Below, in pieces: positions 9,197 through 19,784 of a DNA stretch of 64,000 bases (positions are counted from its first letter, which is position 1; every line of letters begins with the position of its first letter). This DNA is from Sphaerulina vaccinii (taxonomy: Eukaryota; Ascomycota; Dothideomycetes; Mycosphaerellales; Mycosphaerellaceae). The notes beneath the pieces are model-generated. The model was given only the letters and a program-made list of their open reading frames with translations. It ran no database searches and was not told the DNA's origin. Where the stretch lies: contig JAKUDP010000011.1 of assembly GCA_022570795.1 (NCBI GenBank), positions 186,001 through 250,000 on the forward strand. Reading direction: 5' to 3'. The position numbers and the translations under genes are program-made.

Positions 9197-10620
9197 TCAC
9201 AGTATCGTGCATCGCGGTCGGACCCAGTTAGCAGATTCATACAGCCCAGATGCTGCTCGCTCCTCGTTCGCTTCCTGCTTGACTTCGACTTCCTGTCCGA
9301 CTTCGTCTTCTACCATGTCGTCTTCGTCGACGTCCTCCTGTTTTACCACAACTCCTGGTTTATAATTCCCATCCTCGTCCAGCGTCAAAAGTCCCCGCTT
9401 AATCATTCGATTCATCCATTTCCTCCCTCGCCTCTCCCTTCGCCTCTCTCGCGAGGTCAGGCCATCAGGCATTATCGGAACTGACAGATCTTTAGGCATA
9501 TCTTCCAGCTCAATATCTTCCATCTCGATGTCTTCTTGCTCGATAACTTCCTGCTTGATGTCTTCCTGCCTCATGGCTCCCTGATGAAGCTCGGCTCGCT
9601 GAGCCACAACTTCTGCGTGCCTTTCCCAGCCCTTCCTCAACCACTTTATTTTCTTCCTCTGTCGCGACGTCATGCCATCAGGCGGAAACCTTTCCTACAC
9701 ACCATTTGACACGAGGTCCTCCTGCTTGATGTCTTCCTGCTTGAGATCTTCTTGCTTGATATGTTCTTGCTTAACACCTCCCAGCTCAACATCCTCTCGC
9801 TTCGCCACAACTTCTCGCGTTCTCCTTTCCCATTTTCTCCTCAACTTCTCCTTTTTCCTCTCTCGCGAAGTCAGGCCATCAGAGTTGATCGGACCCTGCA
9901 TGGCACCTCTAGACGACATCAACCCAGCAACCATCGTATCATCAACTTCCTCGTGAAAGGAGATCCACACACGATGATTGTAGAATCGCTCCATCTCCCT
10001 CTTCGCACCGAGAATCTTTCTCATGATCTTATAATTATCGTCATGACGAATCGCTCGGTCCACAAGCCGCAACCAGTTATTTTCGACTTGGAATGGGCCC
10101 TTGGTGGCGATCAGTTCCGGATACAATTGGTCCGGATTTTTGATAGCGTGCTCAATCGAAGGCTTGACTACGACACGTTTTTTCACACACTGCTTGTGCC
10201 AGATCTGAAACCTGATAGTATGTATCTTATTCTTATACTCTGTCTTCCACATGCGAGCATGGCGAAAAGCGTGTAAAACAGCCGTGAGATGTGCTTGTTT
10301 GCGTGTGCTGGTGGTGTAGAGCGTGGAATCGATGTCTTTGTACCAGTGAGGTCTTGATCGAGGATTTCGCCTGTGGTAATGCAGAGGACCTGTTGATGGA
10401 TGGCGATTCCGAATAATTGGTTCTTTCGCCAATCGACTGTGATGTGCAGGCTGAGGTCGTATCTGTGGAGGGACTCGTCCATGATCTCTCGTTCCTTCTC
10501 GCGTTGACGCTCGTCGATAATGCGGTAGATATTAAGCTCGAATGCTCGGTCGAAGGAAGGTCGTCGCTCTCGTTGACCATATAGGTTGTTCAAGATGGCA
10601 GTCTTGCGAAGAGTTGGCAT
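9197..10620 (-). CDS. repeat protein rich in KQE/QED motifs, unknown function
   Basis: Best model: complement(9197-9658, 9713-10293, 10344-10620), 439 residues, start MPTLRKTAIL. The first half is a mixed alpha/beta region of unknown family. The second half holds three diverged repeats that begin DG(L/M)TSR(E/Q)R and run through basic helices (KKEKLRRKWERR). The first two continue into runs such as VKQE, IKQE, LKQE and IKQE, which match the SUMO consensus (hydrophobic-Lys-x-Glu). Intron 1 (50 bases, GTACAA..AAG) is weak but restores the frame. Intron 2 (54 bases) is in frame; if retained, a TAG at 9695-9697 truncates the protein to 291 residues. The gene could be a lineage-specific nuclear protein or one starting to decay. 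The high Lys/Glu content and many SUMO-type sites suggest, but do not show, a chromatin or nuclear role. Confidence 0.55.
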
Positions 10621-10870
10621 TACTGCGCTGTGGCCTTTGATCTGAGTTGTTATCAGTACATGAGAAGCTAGAAGGATGTGTAAGAATTCGGATCGACTCA
10701 CCAAGTAAAAGTCAATAAAGCTTGGCCACGATTATTATATGATTTGAGTGGGTGCTGACTGGGAGCATCCTTAACTGTATGCTCCACAAATCCACAGGAG
10801 TACCAGATATCGCATGCGTATCACAAAACAGCTGCAAGAGCAGTAGCACAGTGGCATCAGATCCTCGGAC
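10621..10870. promoter_or_regulatory. upstream region of the KQE-repeat gene
   Basis: About 250 bases between the 3' end of the Tca17 gene and the ATG at 10620, both on the minus strand. A GTGAGT..CTCAG pair (about 10644-10702 on the minus strand) may be a 5' UTR intron. I find no upstream ATG that would extend the protein. Confidence 0.3.
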
Positions 10871-11472
10871 TCATATCGCAGTCATTCCCGGATGCCAGAT
10901 CTGTCCAATTCTGTCAACTTCCTTGACAAACCTCGGACTATTAATCTGCATGTTGCTCCTTTCCTTAGCAGTCTTCGGATCATGTTCATCAGGCACATAG
11001 AACGGATTCCTCAACAGCGCAATATACGCATTCTGGAGAGCTTGGAAAGCCTGACAGACACAACATCAGCATCCCCTTCACCTTGCAAACAGTAAACTTC
11101 ACTCACAGGCGTCAAATCCCCACCCCTCAACCCCAACATGCCCAACTTCGCCTCCTCCACACTCCTCGCCTGTCTTCCTTCCATATCAACCACAATCACC
11201 AATTTGACACCAGTATTGAGCAGCCAGCCATACATTGCAATCCTCTCATCAAGCGCATGAAGGAGTCCGAAGTCTTGACCGAAAGTTTTCGAAGGAATTC
11301 GGGCTTCGAAGATGTCGAGGCAGGAGTTGAGCATCATGTTGTATTCTAGTGCGTCTCGTTCTGAAGTGTATGCTGAGTCTTGCGAGCCTGTTGATGGGAA
11401 GAGGGAGATGTGGAGGGGATTGTTGTTGCGGCCTATTATGCCTATTGCTGCTATTGAGGGGGCTCGATCCAT
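10871..11472 (-). CDS. TCA17: TRAPP complex subunit 2-like (Tca17/TRAPPC2L)
   Basis: A sedlin-like subunit of the TRAPPII tether, the exchange factor that acts on Rab GTPases at the Golgi. Exons complement(10871-11050, 11107-11472) give 181 residues. The start MDRAPSIAAIGIIG (ATG 11470-11472) leads straight into the first longin-fold strand. A second block (LHALDERIAMYGWLLNTGVKLVIVV) and the C-terminal exon (AFQALQNAYIALLRNPFY...RFVKEVDRIG) complete the fold. The junction GDLTP|AFQ is clean (GTGAGT donor). The upstream part of the same open frame looks non-coding. The gene is head-to-head with the complex I PSST gene; the 290 bases between the two ATGs probably serve both. Confidence 0.9.
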
Positions 11473-11762
11473 CTTGTCTTCTTCTCCTCCAGTGATGTGA
11501 GTTGTTTGTCCAGCTGCTGTGAGATCCTGTTTCGATGGTATGTCAATGCAATAGTGTTGTGGTTGAAGCCTCGTGGGCGTGGTATCGAGGTATCGGAGGA
11601 AAGTACGACCGAAGCCGAAGCGAATCGGATCCTTCCTCAATCGCTGACGCTTGGATGTCTGAACTTCGACCTCATTGCCACTGCTGTGCACCTTCACCTC
11701 GTCGCGCACACTGACTCTCCTCTCTTCTCTATCCTCCCACACTCCTTCCTTAGTCCGCCAAC
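11473..11762. promoter_or_regulatory. bidirectional promoter, Tca17 / complex I PSST
   Basis: 290 bases separate the two divergent start codons. Pyrimidine-rich runs (around 11700-11755) lead up to the PSST start, as often seen in fungal promoters. No TATA box is obvious. Confidence 0.4.
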
Positions 11763-12607
11763 ATGCTTGCGACATCACGACAAGCAGCATTGGCGCTTCG
11801 CGGTACATCCTTACTGCCACCGACCGCGCGACATGGGCATGGCTGGAAGATACTAACACCTCTCCCAGCCAAGCCAATGACCGCGATCACACCCTTTAAA
11901 GTCGCCGCCGCTTCGATCTCACAGTCCTCGAAGAAACCCGCACAACCTACATCAGCTGTGACAGGATATGGAGCAGGAAATGTCAAGGGCAACCCGGGCC
12001 CGCCACCGAGCATGAAGGCGTTGAGCAAGAAGATGGACCAGGAGGTGCCATTGGCTAGTCAGGAAGGGAACAAGAGTGCTGTGCAATATGCCCTGTAAGA
12101 TGAACCAAGAAGACTGAGGATGTGGAAGTGTACAGCAGACTGACAGGACAATACAGCACCACACTCGACTCCATCGCAAACTGGGCGCGTCAAGGCTCTC
12201 TCTGGCCCCTCACATTCGGTCTCGCCTGCTGCGCCGTCGAAATGATGCACCTCTCCACCCCACGATACGACCAAGATCGCCTCGGCATCATTTTCCGTGC
12301 CTCACCACGTCAATCGGATGTCATGATCGTGGCCGGAACTCTCACAAACAAAATGGCACCTGCGCTACGACAAGTCTATGATCAGATGCCCGACCCTCGA
12401 TGGGTGATTTCTATGGGTTCGTGCGCGAACGGAGGAGGATATTACCATTACTCCTACTCGGTGACGAGAGGTTGTGACAGGATTGTGCCCGTGGATATTT
12501 ATGTGCCTGGGTGTCCTCCGACGAGTGAGGCGCTCATGTATGGTATCTTCCAGTTGCAGAAGAAGATGAGGCATACCAAGATTACGAGAATGTGGTACAG
12601 GAAGTAA
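11763..12607 (+). CDS. NDUFS7: NADH:ubiquinone oxidoreductase PSST subunit (20 kDa)
   Basis: Carries iron-sulfur cluster N2 and helps form the quinone site at the matrix side of complex I. Exons 11763-12094 and 12157-12607 give 260 residues. The N-terminal 60 residues (Arg/Ala/Ser-rich, few acids) are a mitochondrial presequence. The body starts [20 protein letters not shown]. The cluster ligands are visible as the adjacent pair Cys135-Cys136 ([10 protein letters not shown]), Cys200 (MGSCANGGG) and Cys230 (YVPGCPP), the usual set. All family blocks are intact. A second complex I gene lies about 6 kb downstream, unlinked in any operon sense. Confidence 0.97.
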
Positions 12608-12946
12608 ATAGAGAGCATGAGTGATACCTGTATTGGCGTTGAGAGGAGCGGGACATGTGACACTTACAGAGATACTACACACCTGCGGTCTGTTGTGTAC
12701 ATATTGCGAAATGGCATGTTGTATGTGATCAGCCGTCTTTCCAAGACTTGACATTGGGACCCGATACCACGCCTAATCGACATGAGATACACTCACCTTA
12801 ACCATGAAAGACGCCGAGCCAAGTTTCTTCGCGTACTGGAATACATGTAGTGACCACAGTTCAGGAAAGGGATGCTGTCGTCAAAGCTTCATACATTAAG
12901 CAATGACTTTCTAACTAATCTATCAAGACTCGAACCCAGAACGACA
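12608..12946. other. convergent 3' intergenic region
   Basis: About 340 bases between the PSST gene and the Q/N-rich gene, which converge. I checked for a tRNA because of a GGTTCGAG-like stretch just inside the neighbouring gene, but no stems form. Nothing else is recognised. Confidence 0.4.
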
Positions 12947-14162
12947 CTACCTCCACCTGCTAAAGCACACCAAGAAAACCCAAACAAAGATCGAACAAGC
13001 AACAGGCACAACTATCAATCCCACTCCCAGCCTCCAGATGAGCAGGTTCAAGAAAGATGAGGAATAAGTATCCTCAAGGCTGAGGTACTCCCTGTTGTCC
13101 TCATCTTCCTCCTTGTTCTGGTTCTGGTTCTGTCCCTGCTTCTTAGAGTCCTGCCACTCACCACCCTTTCCAGGCTGAGTGTCGTCCTGGAACTGAGAGC
13201 TCTGAAGACCGTTGTTGTTGCTGCGTCCCAGGCTAGAATCGAACTGCTGTCCATTTTTCTGTGAAGAAGGCTCAAATTGCTGCTTAGACTGGAAATTCGA
13301 AGAATCGAACTGGTCCTGGCTACACGATGGCTGAGAGCGAGAAGAAGTGAGCTGCTGGTTGTCAAACTGTCCGTTGTTCGAGTTCATCTGCTGGTTTGGA
13401 TAGTAGTTATCCTCTTGCTGGTTCTGGTTCTGGTTTTGCTTGCTGCCGCCAGTGAGCATGTCGAATGGGTTGAAGGAGGACTGGCGCTTCTCGAAGGAGC
13501 CGTCGTTCTCCTGTTGCTGGTTGTTAGAGCGCAAGTTCGAGTTGAATTGATCTCCGTTCTGGCGCTGGTTGGACTGCAAGCTGGAGTCGAACTGGCTTCC
13601 ACCTTCACGGGAGTTGGAAGAGGTTTGAAAGCGGCCGTTCTTGGAGTCCGAGTTCATTCTCTGGCGGTAAGGATCATACTGGTCATCATCGTTCTGCTGC
13701 TGTGGGTAGTAGTCATCCTTTTCCTCCTGCTGAGACTGCTGTGGGAAGCGCTGCTCCTCGTTCTGGTTCCTGTTGTTGTTGCGGCTATCGAAGCTATCAG
13801 AAGAAGACTGACGCTTCTTGAGGCCGAAACCGCCAGCAATATTCGAGGCCACGTGGAAGCACCATTGAGGGCGTTGCCAGCCATCTTAGAGCCAGCGTCC
13901 CAGACTTGACCAGCAGCGTTGGCGCTTGCATCAAAGGCCTGCTCTGGTGCCGCGGCGAGGGAGTTGAATGGACCATTGTCGCCGCCTCGTCCTGAAGAGG
14001 ATGTCTGGTAATTCCGGCAGTACTGACCTTCCCGAACATAGGCACTTTGTCAGATTTGTCATGAGCATCGTACGAGCCAAGTGAGCTTACCTGAGGGATA
14101 GGCTTGGCCACGGCGCCAGCGGCGAGACCAAGGGTGAAGAGAGTGGTGCTTTCGAACTTCAT
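12947..14162 (-). CDS. secreted Q/N/S-rich repeat protein with apparent 1-base frameshift
   Basis: Exon 1 (14091-14162) encodes MKFESTTLFTLGLAAGAVAKPIPQ, a signal peptide. A GTAAGC..CCAG intron joins it in frame to exon 2 at 14004. This frame encodes SGRGGDNGPF...MAGNALNGAS up to about 13852, then the protein-like frame shifts. One missing base near 13850 would give NGAST-VASNIAGG, and the new frame then runs open for 300 codons to 12947. This part is low complexity (Gln, Asn, Ser, Asp), with recurrent QFDSSL-type units and two KR|QSS sites (KKRQSSSDSF and EKRQSSFNPF) that look like Kex2 cleavage sites. The C-terminus ends in a hydrophobic segment (LGVGLIVVPVACSIFVW). It is either a sequence error or a genuine frame break. 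The function is unknown; a cell-surface or processed-peptide role is inferred. Confidence 0.6.
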
Positions 14163-14772
14163 TTTGACTGTTGTGGTATTGCCAGAAGTGACTGGTATTG
14201 GCTTAAGCGCTTCTGTTGAGCTGTTTTCTGATATCTCTCGGTTTTGCTAGCCTGCTAGTGATGATGAGATGCCGAGTGCTTACCGTTCACTACTCATATA
14301 CTACTTTAGCGGCTAAACTTGGCAATGCGATGAAATCGCCAATTTGGTTCTTGAAGCCAGTTGAGGACCTGGTCATGAGTTTCGGCACGGCATGGGGATT
14401 TTGTCTAACTCGCAATCATCCGATGCATCGATAACAGCTGTGGTTGTTTCTCCAGTCGTGGTGTGGCGATTGCCAAGTTGGCTTCAGTGCCGAAACGCGC
14501 GATAGACTCTGTAGGCATGTAGCTTCCCGTTCCTGTTTCATGCAGCCAACTCAGACGTCAGAATCGTCACAGAGTTGCCAAAGTAGGCAATAGCTTAGTA
14601 GGTCAGTACATTTATGCTTAACCTTCTCACAATGCAGGTATGAAAGCTTGGTCCTGTCGATGATATGAGGCACGGCTTCAGCGCAGTCCTTCCATAATCG
14701 CTGAGACATGCACATTTCTGGATATCTTAACAGTCTCAAGTTTCCTGCAAGCTCAGATGACTACCGCCAGAA
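14163..14772. other. intergenic gap, nothing recognised
   Basis: About 610 bases between the start of the Q/N-rich gene and the 3' end of the SDR gene. It includes the Q/N-rich gene's promoter. Frames of 60-70 codons on either strand lack features of real genes. Confidence 0.4.
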
Positions 14773-15731
14773 TTAGTAGCTGAACTTGAAGCCACCATTA
14801 GCGCACACGACACTGCCTGTGCACCAAGCACTATCAGGTGTGCAGAGCATTGCCACGACTCCCGCAACTTCGTAGTCGTAGCCCTGCAACAAAAATGTCA
14901 GCATAAACACATCATTTATTCAGGACTGACACGTACTGGTCGACCTCCAGCCACTTCGGCACCTTCCACGAGATCCTGACGATCAACCTCTGGTCTGATC
15001 GCAGCTAGTGGAGTGTTCCTCGTCCAGCCTGCCATCTTGGCCTGAAACTCTTTCGTGGTGCTGGCATACATGTCGGTCGCAACTGGGCCAGGATTGACAG
15101 CATTCACTGTTGCTCGCTCACTGAGCTCTCTTGCCCAGGTTCTAGTCATGGCTTCCAAAGCGGCTTTGGTGCCTCCATACATGCCATCACCATCGAACCC
15201 TAGGCTCGAGCTGACACTGCTCAGGTTCACGACTCGTCCACTTCGATCATTTGGCAAGTATGGAAGGGCTGCTTTCGTCAACAGCAACGGCCCTCGCACA
15301 TTGACGTGGTACAGTCGATCAAACTCCTCTGGCTCGCACTGCTCGATGGTGGTCTTGCCAGCAATGCCGGCATTGTTCACAATGATGTCAATCTGGAACT
15401 TGCCACTTCTCGGATGTGCGAAGTTGTTCTTGGCGATGTTGATGATATGGGCAGGTCCGTTTACATCGCCCATGTCAGCCTGGACGGCCAAAGTCTGGAT
15501 GCTGTGTTCTTGTTGGAGCTTCTTGGCAAGCTCTGCTGTCTTTTCAGCACTGCTGTCTGAGGTGTAGTTCAAGATCAGAGATGCTCCCTTCGCTGCCAGG
15601 TTCTCGCATACTGCTGCACCGATGCCCCGAGAGGCGCCGGTCACGATTGCGAGTTTGCCTTCGAGCACTCTCCAGCCTCCGCTTTGAATGTTGGTTGACG
15701 ATGCTCCGCGAGTGTTGCTTGGGCGAGACAT
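14773..15731 (-). CDS. short-chain dehydrogenase/reductase
   Basis: An NAD(P)-dependent oxidoreductase of the classical SDR family. Exons complement(14773-14883, 14937-15731) give 301 residues. The cofactor motif TGASRGIG is at residues 31-38, NNAG of the central sheet follows, then Ser of LSSVSSS and the catalytic YGGTK (YxxxK). PGPVATDM comes after that. The second exon supplies the usual C-terminus (AMLCTPDSAWCTGSVVCANGGFKFSY); reading through the intron would lose it. The start is the ATG at 15731. The substrate cannot be told; relatives include 3-ketoacyl-ACP-reductase-like and polyketide-modifying enzymes, but no pathway genes adjoin it. Confidence 0.92.
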
Positions 15732-16068
15732 GTTGATAGAAAAGGTGTGTTGTCGTAACTAAAATGATGAACAAGATGTTGTTGCAGCCTGTTTGGTTCG
15801 TGAGGTGACGAAGATCCATGTGGAGCCGGTTCCCGCGGGTCATCCTGGCAGCGACGTACAGCCTTGGCATAAGTATTCGACAGTCTGCTACGAAGCTCCG
15901 CTCAGAATGTAAGCACCGTGCGTGCAGAAGTGGTATCAGAGCGGAATAACAGATGGTAGATAGACCTGAAAAGTGCGTATTGAAGAAAAGCTACATGAGT
16001 GAAAGATATAGCTATGCTCGCCAAGAGATTGGTGAGGAAGATAGCAAGTATCGCAACATCTTAGACCT
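15732..16068. other. SDR promoter and 3' flank of the RING gene
   Basis: About 340 bases without a gene. It contains the SDR promoter (minus strand) and the 3' end of the RING gene, also on the minus strand. The plus-strand frame entering at 15953 is antisense to the RING gene. Confidence 0.35.
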
Positions 16069-18453
16069 TCAACGCCGAACAACATTCCTACTCGCAGCTT
16101 GCGAGTATAGCGGGCCTCGTGCAGAGTATGGCGGTGCCACACTTTGCCTCCCACTCGGCACTGGTGCAGCAGGTCCAGCTCCACGTACACCTCGGATCTG
16201 CGAGACTTGTGGATCCAGCCCTCGCTGGCTGCTCGGCGCAGGTGGTAAAGTCATTCTGCCTGAGCGATATGGCTGTGATGATTGCGGAGGTGCCATTCTT
16301 GAGTTGGCGCGCGAAGGTGGTGGCATGGGTGCGGCTGGACGTTGGTATGTAGGCCGCGAGAAGAGCTGCGACCCCCCTGGCTGGTATGGGGCGCGTTGTG
16401 GTGCAACGCTATTCTGGCGCTGTGACATAGGTTCCGCCTGGTTAGGCCGTGGGCGACTCCGTGACGATTCGTACTGGGCATCGCTAGGAAATGTGCCTCT
16501 CATGATGCCGCGATCCATTGTAGGCGGAGGGGCCATGGGCGCACGAGCACGAGGTATGGCTGTGTCCCTTGTCATTGGAGGTCGCATCTGCTGGGCAGGC
16601 TGGCCTCGCGCTGAAGTCGGCGGCATCCTGTGTTGATGACTTGGTTCTCCGTGAAATTTGAAGAACGGGCTGAGCACAGAAGATGTTGGCTGATCGTGGT
16701 TTGCATGCCGCACTGGTGCCTCAGATTGGCTGTACGAGCCACGATACTCGGGTGCTGGTTCGTATGGCACTGCTGATGGCGGTGCAAATGTCTGAGACTG
16801 ACTGACGTCCTCATACATGTCAACGTCTTCAGCATGCAGAGGCTCTTGCATAGACGACTCGGGCTGGAAACCTTGCTGGGTCATGTCGAAAGTATAACCG
16901 CCGTCTTGCAGAGGTTCTTCATAGCCGTACTCAGTTGGCGCCTGCGAGTATAAGCCAGCTGGCTGCAGCCTTGGAGGCTGGACATGATGTGGTTGTTCTG
17001 GCCTATCCTGCTGGTAATGTTGTGGTGCAACTGCTCGAGTGTTCAGTGGTTGGGCGACTCGCTGTGCAGGCCGATATGGACGTGCTCCACTGTTGAGACG
17101 CATAGATTGCATAGCAGGCAATGGATCTTGGTGACGCTGGCTGCTGGCATGATGGGCACTTGTCCGCCCCTGCCCACTCTCGTACGTCTGAGCGGGTCGT
17201 GACATTTGTGGCCCTCGTTGTATTGGTCTTGCGGGAGCCGGGAGGCGACAAGATCCAACAGATCTCGGGTTTAGTGCAGGTAGTCGCAGTTGTGGTGCAT
17301 ATCTTAGAGGAGGGAGTGGTGGCGGCGCCATGATTCGAGCCTTGTCTTGTGCAAGCTCCAGCTCAATGTCCTTGTCATCAGGATAGGAATTGTCCTCCAT
17401 TTGCTTGCGTTTGGACGAAGATGTGTTGTGAGGCTCCTCGACTGTGAGTGTCAGCATTGTCACACTCAGCCCGACGCGATGCTCATACCAAGTGTTGTTG
17501 AAGAATCACCCCCGATTGGGCGTGACACTGGAGGCGGCTGTTGAGGCGCTTGTGCTATAGTCTCCAGCCCATATGACTTCTTCTCAATGTTATAGCCCAT
17601 CTTGATCAGCTCTCCGCGCATCATCTGTAGCCATGTAAGCCGTCCGCCCCAATCCTGATCGGATTCATCATACCTGAATATCGGAGGCCATCTCGCTGAC
17701 AGCATTCATGTAGTGTCTGATCTGATCTTTGCGCCCCTCCCAGCCTTGCAACCTTTTCTCGATATCGTCCTTGACTTTCCGCAGCTCCTGGTGCTCGGCT
17801 TCCAGCTTTCGCTGGTTCTTGCGCTCTTTGTGTAGCGTCTGCTCCATGGTATGCAGCTTGCGCTCTGCGGATCTCCGGCGTCGGGTGACCTCTTGGGAGT
17901 AAGACTTCATGCGACTGTACTGGAACTGCCAGCTGGTTAGCTACACATAGAGTCCTGGATTGCCGAGAGACGTACGCGCAATGCCTCCGAACCAGGATCG
18001 CTGCCATCCAGGGACACAGGCGGACACTGGACATAGCTGCTTGGGATCGCTGGGTCGAGCTTGCCTTCTGTCAAGCCTCGAATGCCATATAAGTTGCGGA
18101 CTTCGTGATTGTTATCTAGGCGGACGCAGACCGGACACTCTGCTTGTGGTGGGTCGCTGCTCGAGTGAAAAGGGATTCCTGACGTAGTCAGCGCGTGTTT
18201 GCAAAGGCCACGAGCATGGCGAGAACTCACCACCACCATCCACATGTCGGCCGCAGAACACGTGTACACAGTTCCCAATCCATAGTTTCGTGCCCATGCC
18301 ATCGTCGTCGTCGGAGTGAGAGGCGGGGTTGTCCTCGTTCGCAGGATATAGCTCAGACACCGTAGACTGACATATACCACAGCTGAAAATGATCTCCTCC
18401 AGCGACGGTATTGCATACTTGTTGTCATCGCTGCTAGTGCGCGTGGGCGCCAT
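16069..18453 (-). CDS. RING-finger/coiled-coil protein with long Pro/Gln-rich tail
   Basis: Five exons, complement(16069-17441, 17489-17624, 17674-17925, 17976-18178, 18231-18453), give 728 residues with every phase consistent. The N-terminus has a RING-like zinc site: SCGIC near residue 24, then NCVHVFCGRH, then ECPVC in exon 2, with an acidic insert between. Exon 3 is a pure coiled coil (TRRRRSAERKLHTMEQTL...RKVKDDIEKRLQGWEGR). The last exon is a disordered Pro/Gln/Ser/Arg tail of about 450 residues. RING plus coiled coil plus disordered tail is the layout of the Zip3/HEI10/RNF212 meiotic crossover ligases, so a SUMO/ubiquitin E3 role is plausible. That assignment is by architecture, not clear sequence identity; it may equally be another fungal RING protein. 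Confidence 0.75.
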
Positions 18454-18734
18454 CGCGCGCGGTGTGTATGTCAGAGCATGTAGAGTGTATGAAAATTGGA
18501 CGCGTGGCTCGCGTAAATTGAGAATGGCAGTCGCACTTGCCTCCAAATATGCACTCACCTTCCACACTCCAGAACACAACTTGAGAGAATGGCACATGGG
18601 AAACGTGGTGTATGTACACTCTACACAGCCTACTCACTTCATTGTCATGACCTGCTATGCTTATATGAACGTTCGGCACGGGTATCTGCTCACGAGTTAG
18701 CTTCTCTTCCAGTTCTTCAACAGCATAGATATAC

Positions 18735-19358
18735 TCACTCTGGTCCATATGTCTGCTCCTTGTCCTTGATCAGCGAGTACGCTCCGGTCTTGTTGTGCGT
18801 GCCCAAGTGCATGCTCGCAGGGAGCGGTGGCAGTCCATTCGGGCCCAACACATTGCTGAAGACCTGCTTGTTCTTCTCAAAGTACGTGCTCAAACCCTTC
18901 TCGCCTTCCTCCTTCACCTCGACCAATTGCGTCTTGCCCGCATCTCCAATCTTCAGTGTCTCCTTTGGCGCTGCGGCAGATCCGACTGTCAAGAGTCCAA
19001 CCACGTCCGACTGTGTCACCGTGGACAGTCGTGGGTACGATCTTCGCACATCACGCTTCCAGTATGGGTTCTCGGCAATGTCTCCTGCTGGCGTTGTTAC
19101 AGGATCAATGTACCCGGTCGGGTCGTTTGCGGCTGGGGGAGGATTGCGGAAGTGTGGATTCAGAGGCACACCAGAGGATCGGCCTGGATCGAGGGCGAAG
19201 AACTTGTGTATCCGGCCCCAAATGCCTTGAGGTTGGACTGTGTATTTCTGTCGACTGGTTAGTGTTGGCGCATGGGATGAGAGGCAGATGAAGCGCACGC
19301 CGAGCTGTGTAGCCTTTGCGGCCTTCGAGATGGCGTTCTTAGGTACTGCGGTCGCCAT
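18735..19358 (-). CDS. complex I 21 kDa-type accessory subunit, mitochondrial
   Basis: An accessory subunit of NADH:ubiquinone oxidoreductase found in fungi. The start is MATAVPKNAISKAAKATQ (ATG 19356-19358). A 51-base intron (19248-19298, GTGCGC donor, CACTAACC branch site) is in frame, so it does not show as a frame break. Splicing gives KAAKATQLG|KYTVQPQGIWGRI. The conserved core FRNPPP..DP..YIDPVTTPAGDIAENPYWKRDVRR and the LGPNGLPPLP block are intact. The spliced protein is 190 residues, ending YGPE. A GTGAGT at the stop codon could start another intron that would add one or two residues, so the exact C-terminus is uncertain. Confidence 0.85.
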   Translation of the reverse strand: MATAVPKNAISKAAKATQLGVRFICLSSHAPTLTSRQKYTVQPQGIWGRIHKFFALDPGRSSGVPLNPHFRNPPPAANDPTGYIDPVTTPAGDIAENPYWKRDVRRSYPRLSTVTQSDVVGLLTVGSAAAPKETLKIGDAGKTQLVEVKEEGEKGLSTYFEKNKQVFSNVLGPNGLPPLPASMHLGTHNKTGAYSLIKDKEQTYGPE

Positions 19359-19784
19359 CGTCCTGGATTGTGCTGGGAGCAAGCTAGATGTCGAAGGTGT
19401 CGTCGCTGGCGAAGTCAGGTCAATGGGAACTGAGTGATTGGTGGGCCTGCGCCTGAGTCGGTGAGACTGCGATACGGCTGCACTTGCCGGTGGTTACAGA
19501 GCCGACGACTCCACCTCTACGCGATAATATGCACAGCGGTCCATCTCACCTTCCGGCAGCATCAAAGATGTTACGATATAGCCAACGACGGCTTCCACAT
19601 GTCGACGTTGTTCCATGCCGGCAGCAACGAGCGACTGGCACAAAATGGCAGGTGATATAATGCGTGGCAAGTCTTGCCGACTGCCAGCGCAACTCCTTGC
19701 TTTCGTGTCTTCACAACACTTCAATCACATCGAATACGCTTCCAAACGACAGCAGATCTGGATGACTCAGTCGAACTGGACGAG
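19359..19784. promoter_or_regulatory. divergent promoter, complex I subunit / MFS transporter
   Basis: About 425 bases between divergent starts. A short upstream exon of the transporter is possible here, since an open frame without ATG continues into 19674, but I cannot place it with confidence. Confidence 0.35.

Noticed and set aside
12900..12970. Possible tRNA (GGTTCGAG T-loop-like stretch on the minus strand)
   Set aside because: Flanking bases do not form a T stem, no anticodon or acceptor stem, and it overlaps the end of the Q/N-rich frame.
13277..13909. 210-codon plus-strand Leu/Val-rich frame that looks like membrane helices
   Set aside because: It is the reverse complement of Gln/Asn/Ser-rich repeats, which always yields Leu/Val-rich antisense.
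15953..16636. 227-codon plus-strand Gly/Cys/Trp-rich frame
   Set aside because: Antisense to the Pro/Gln-rich last exon of the RING gene.
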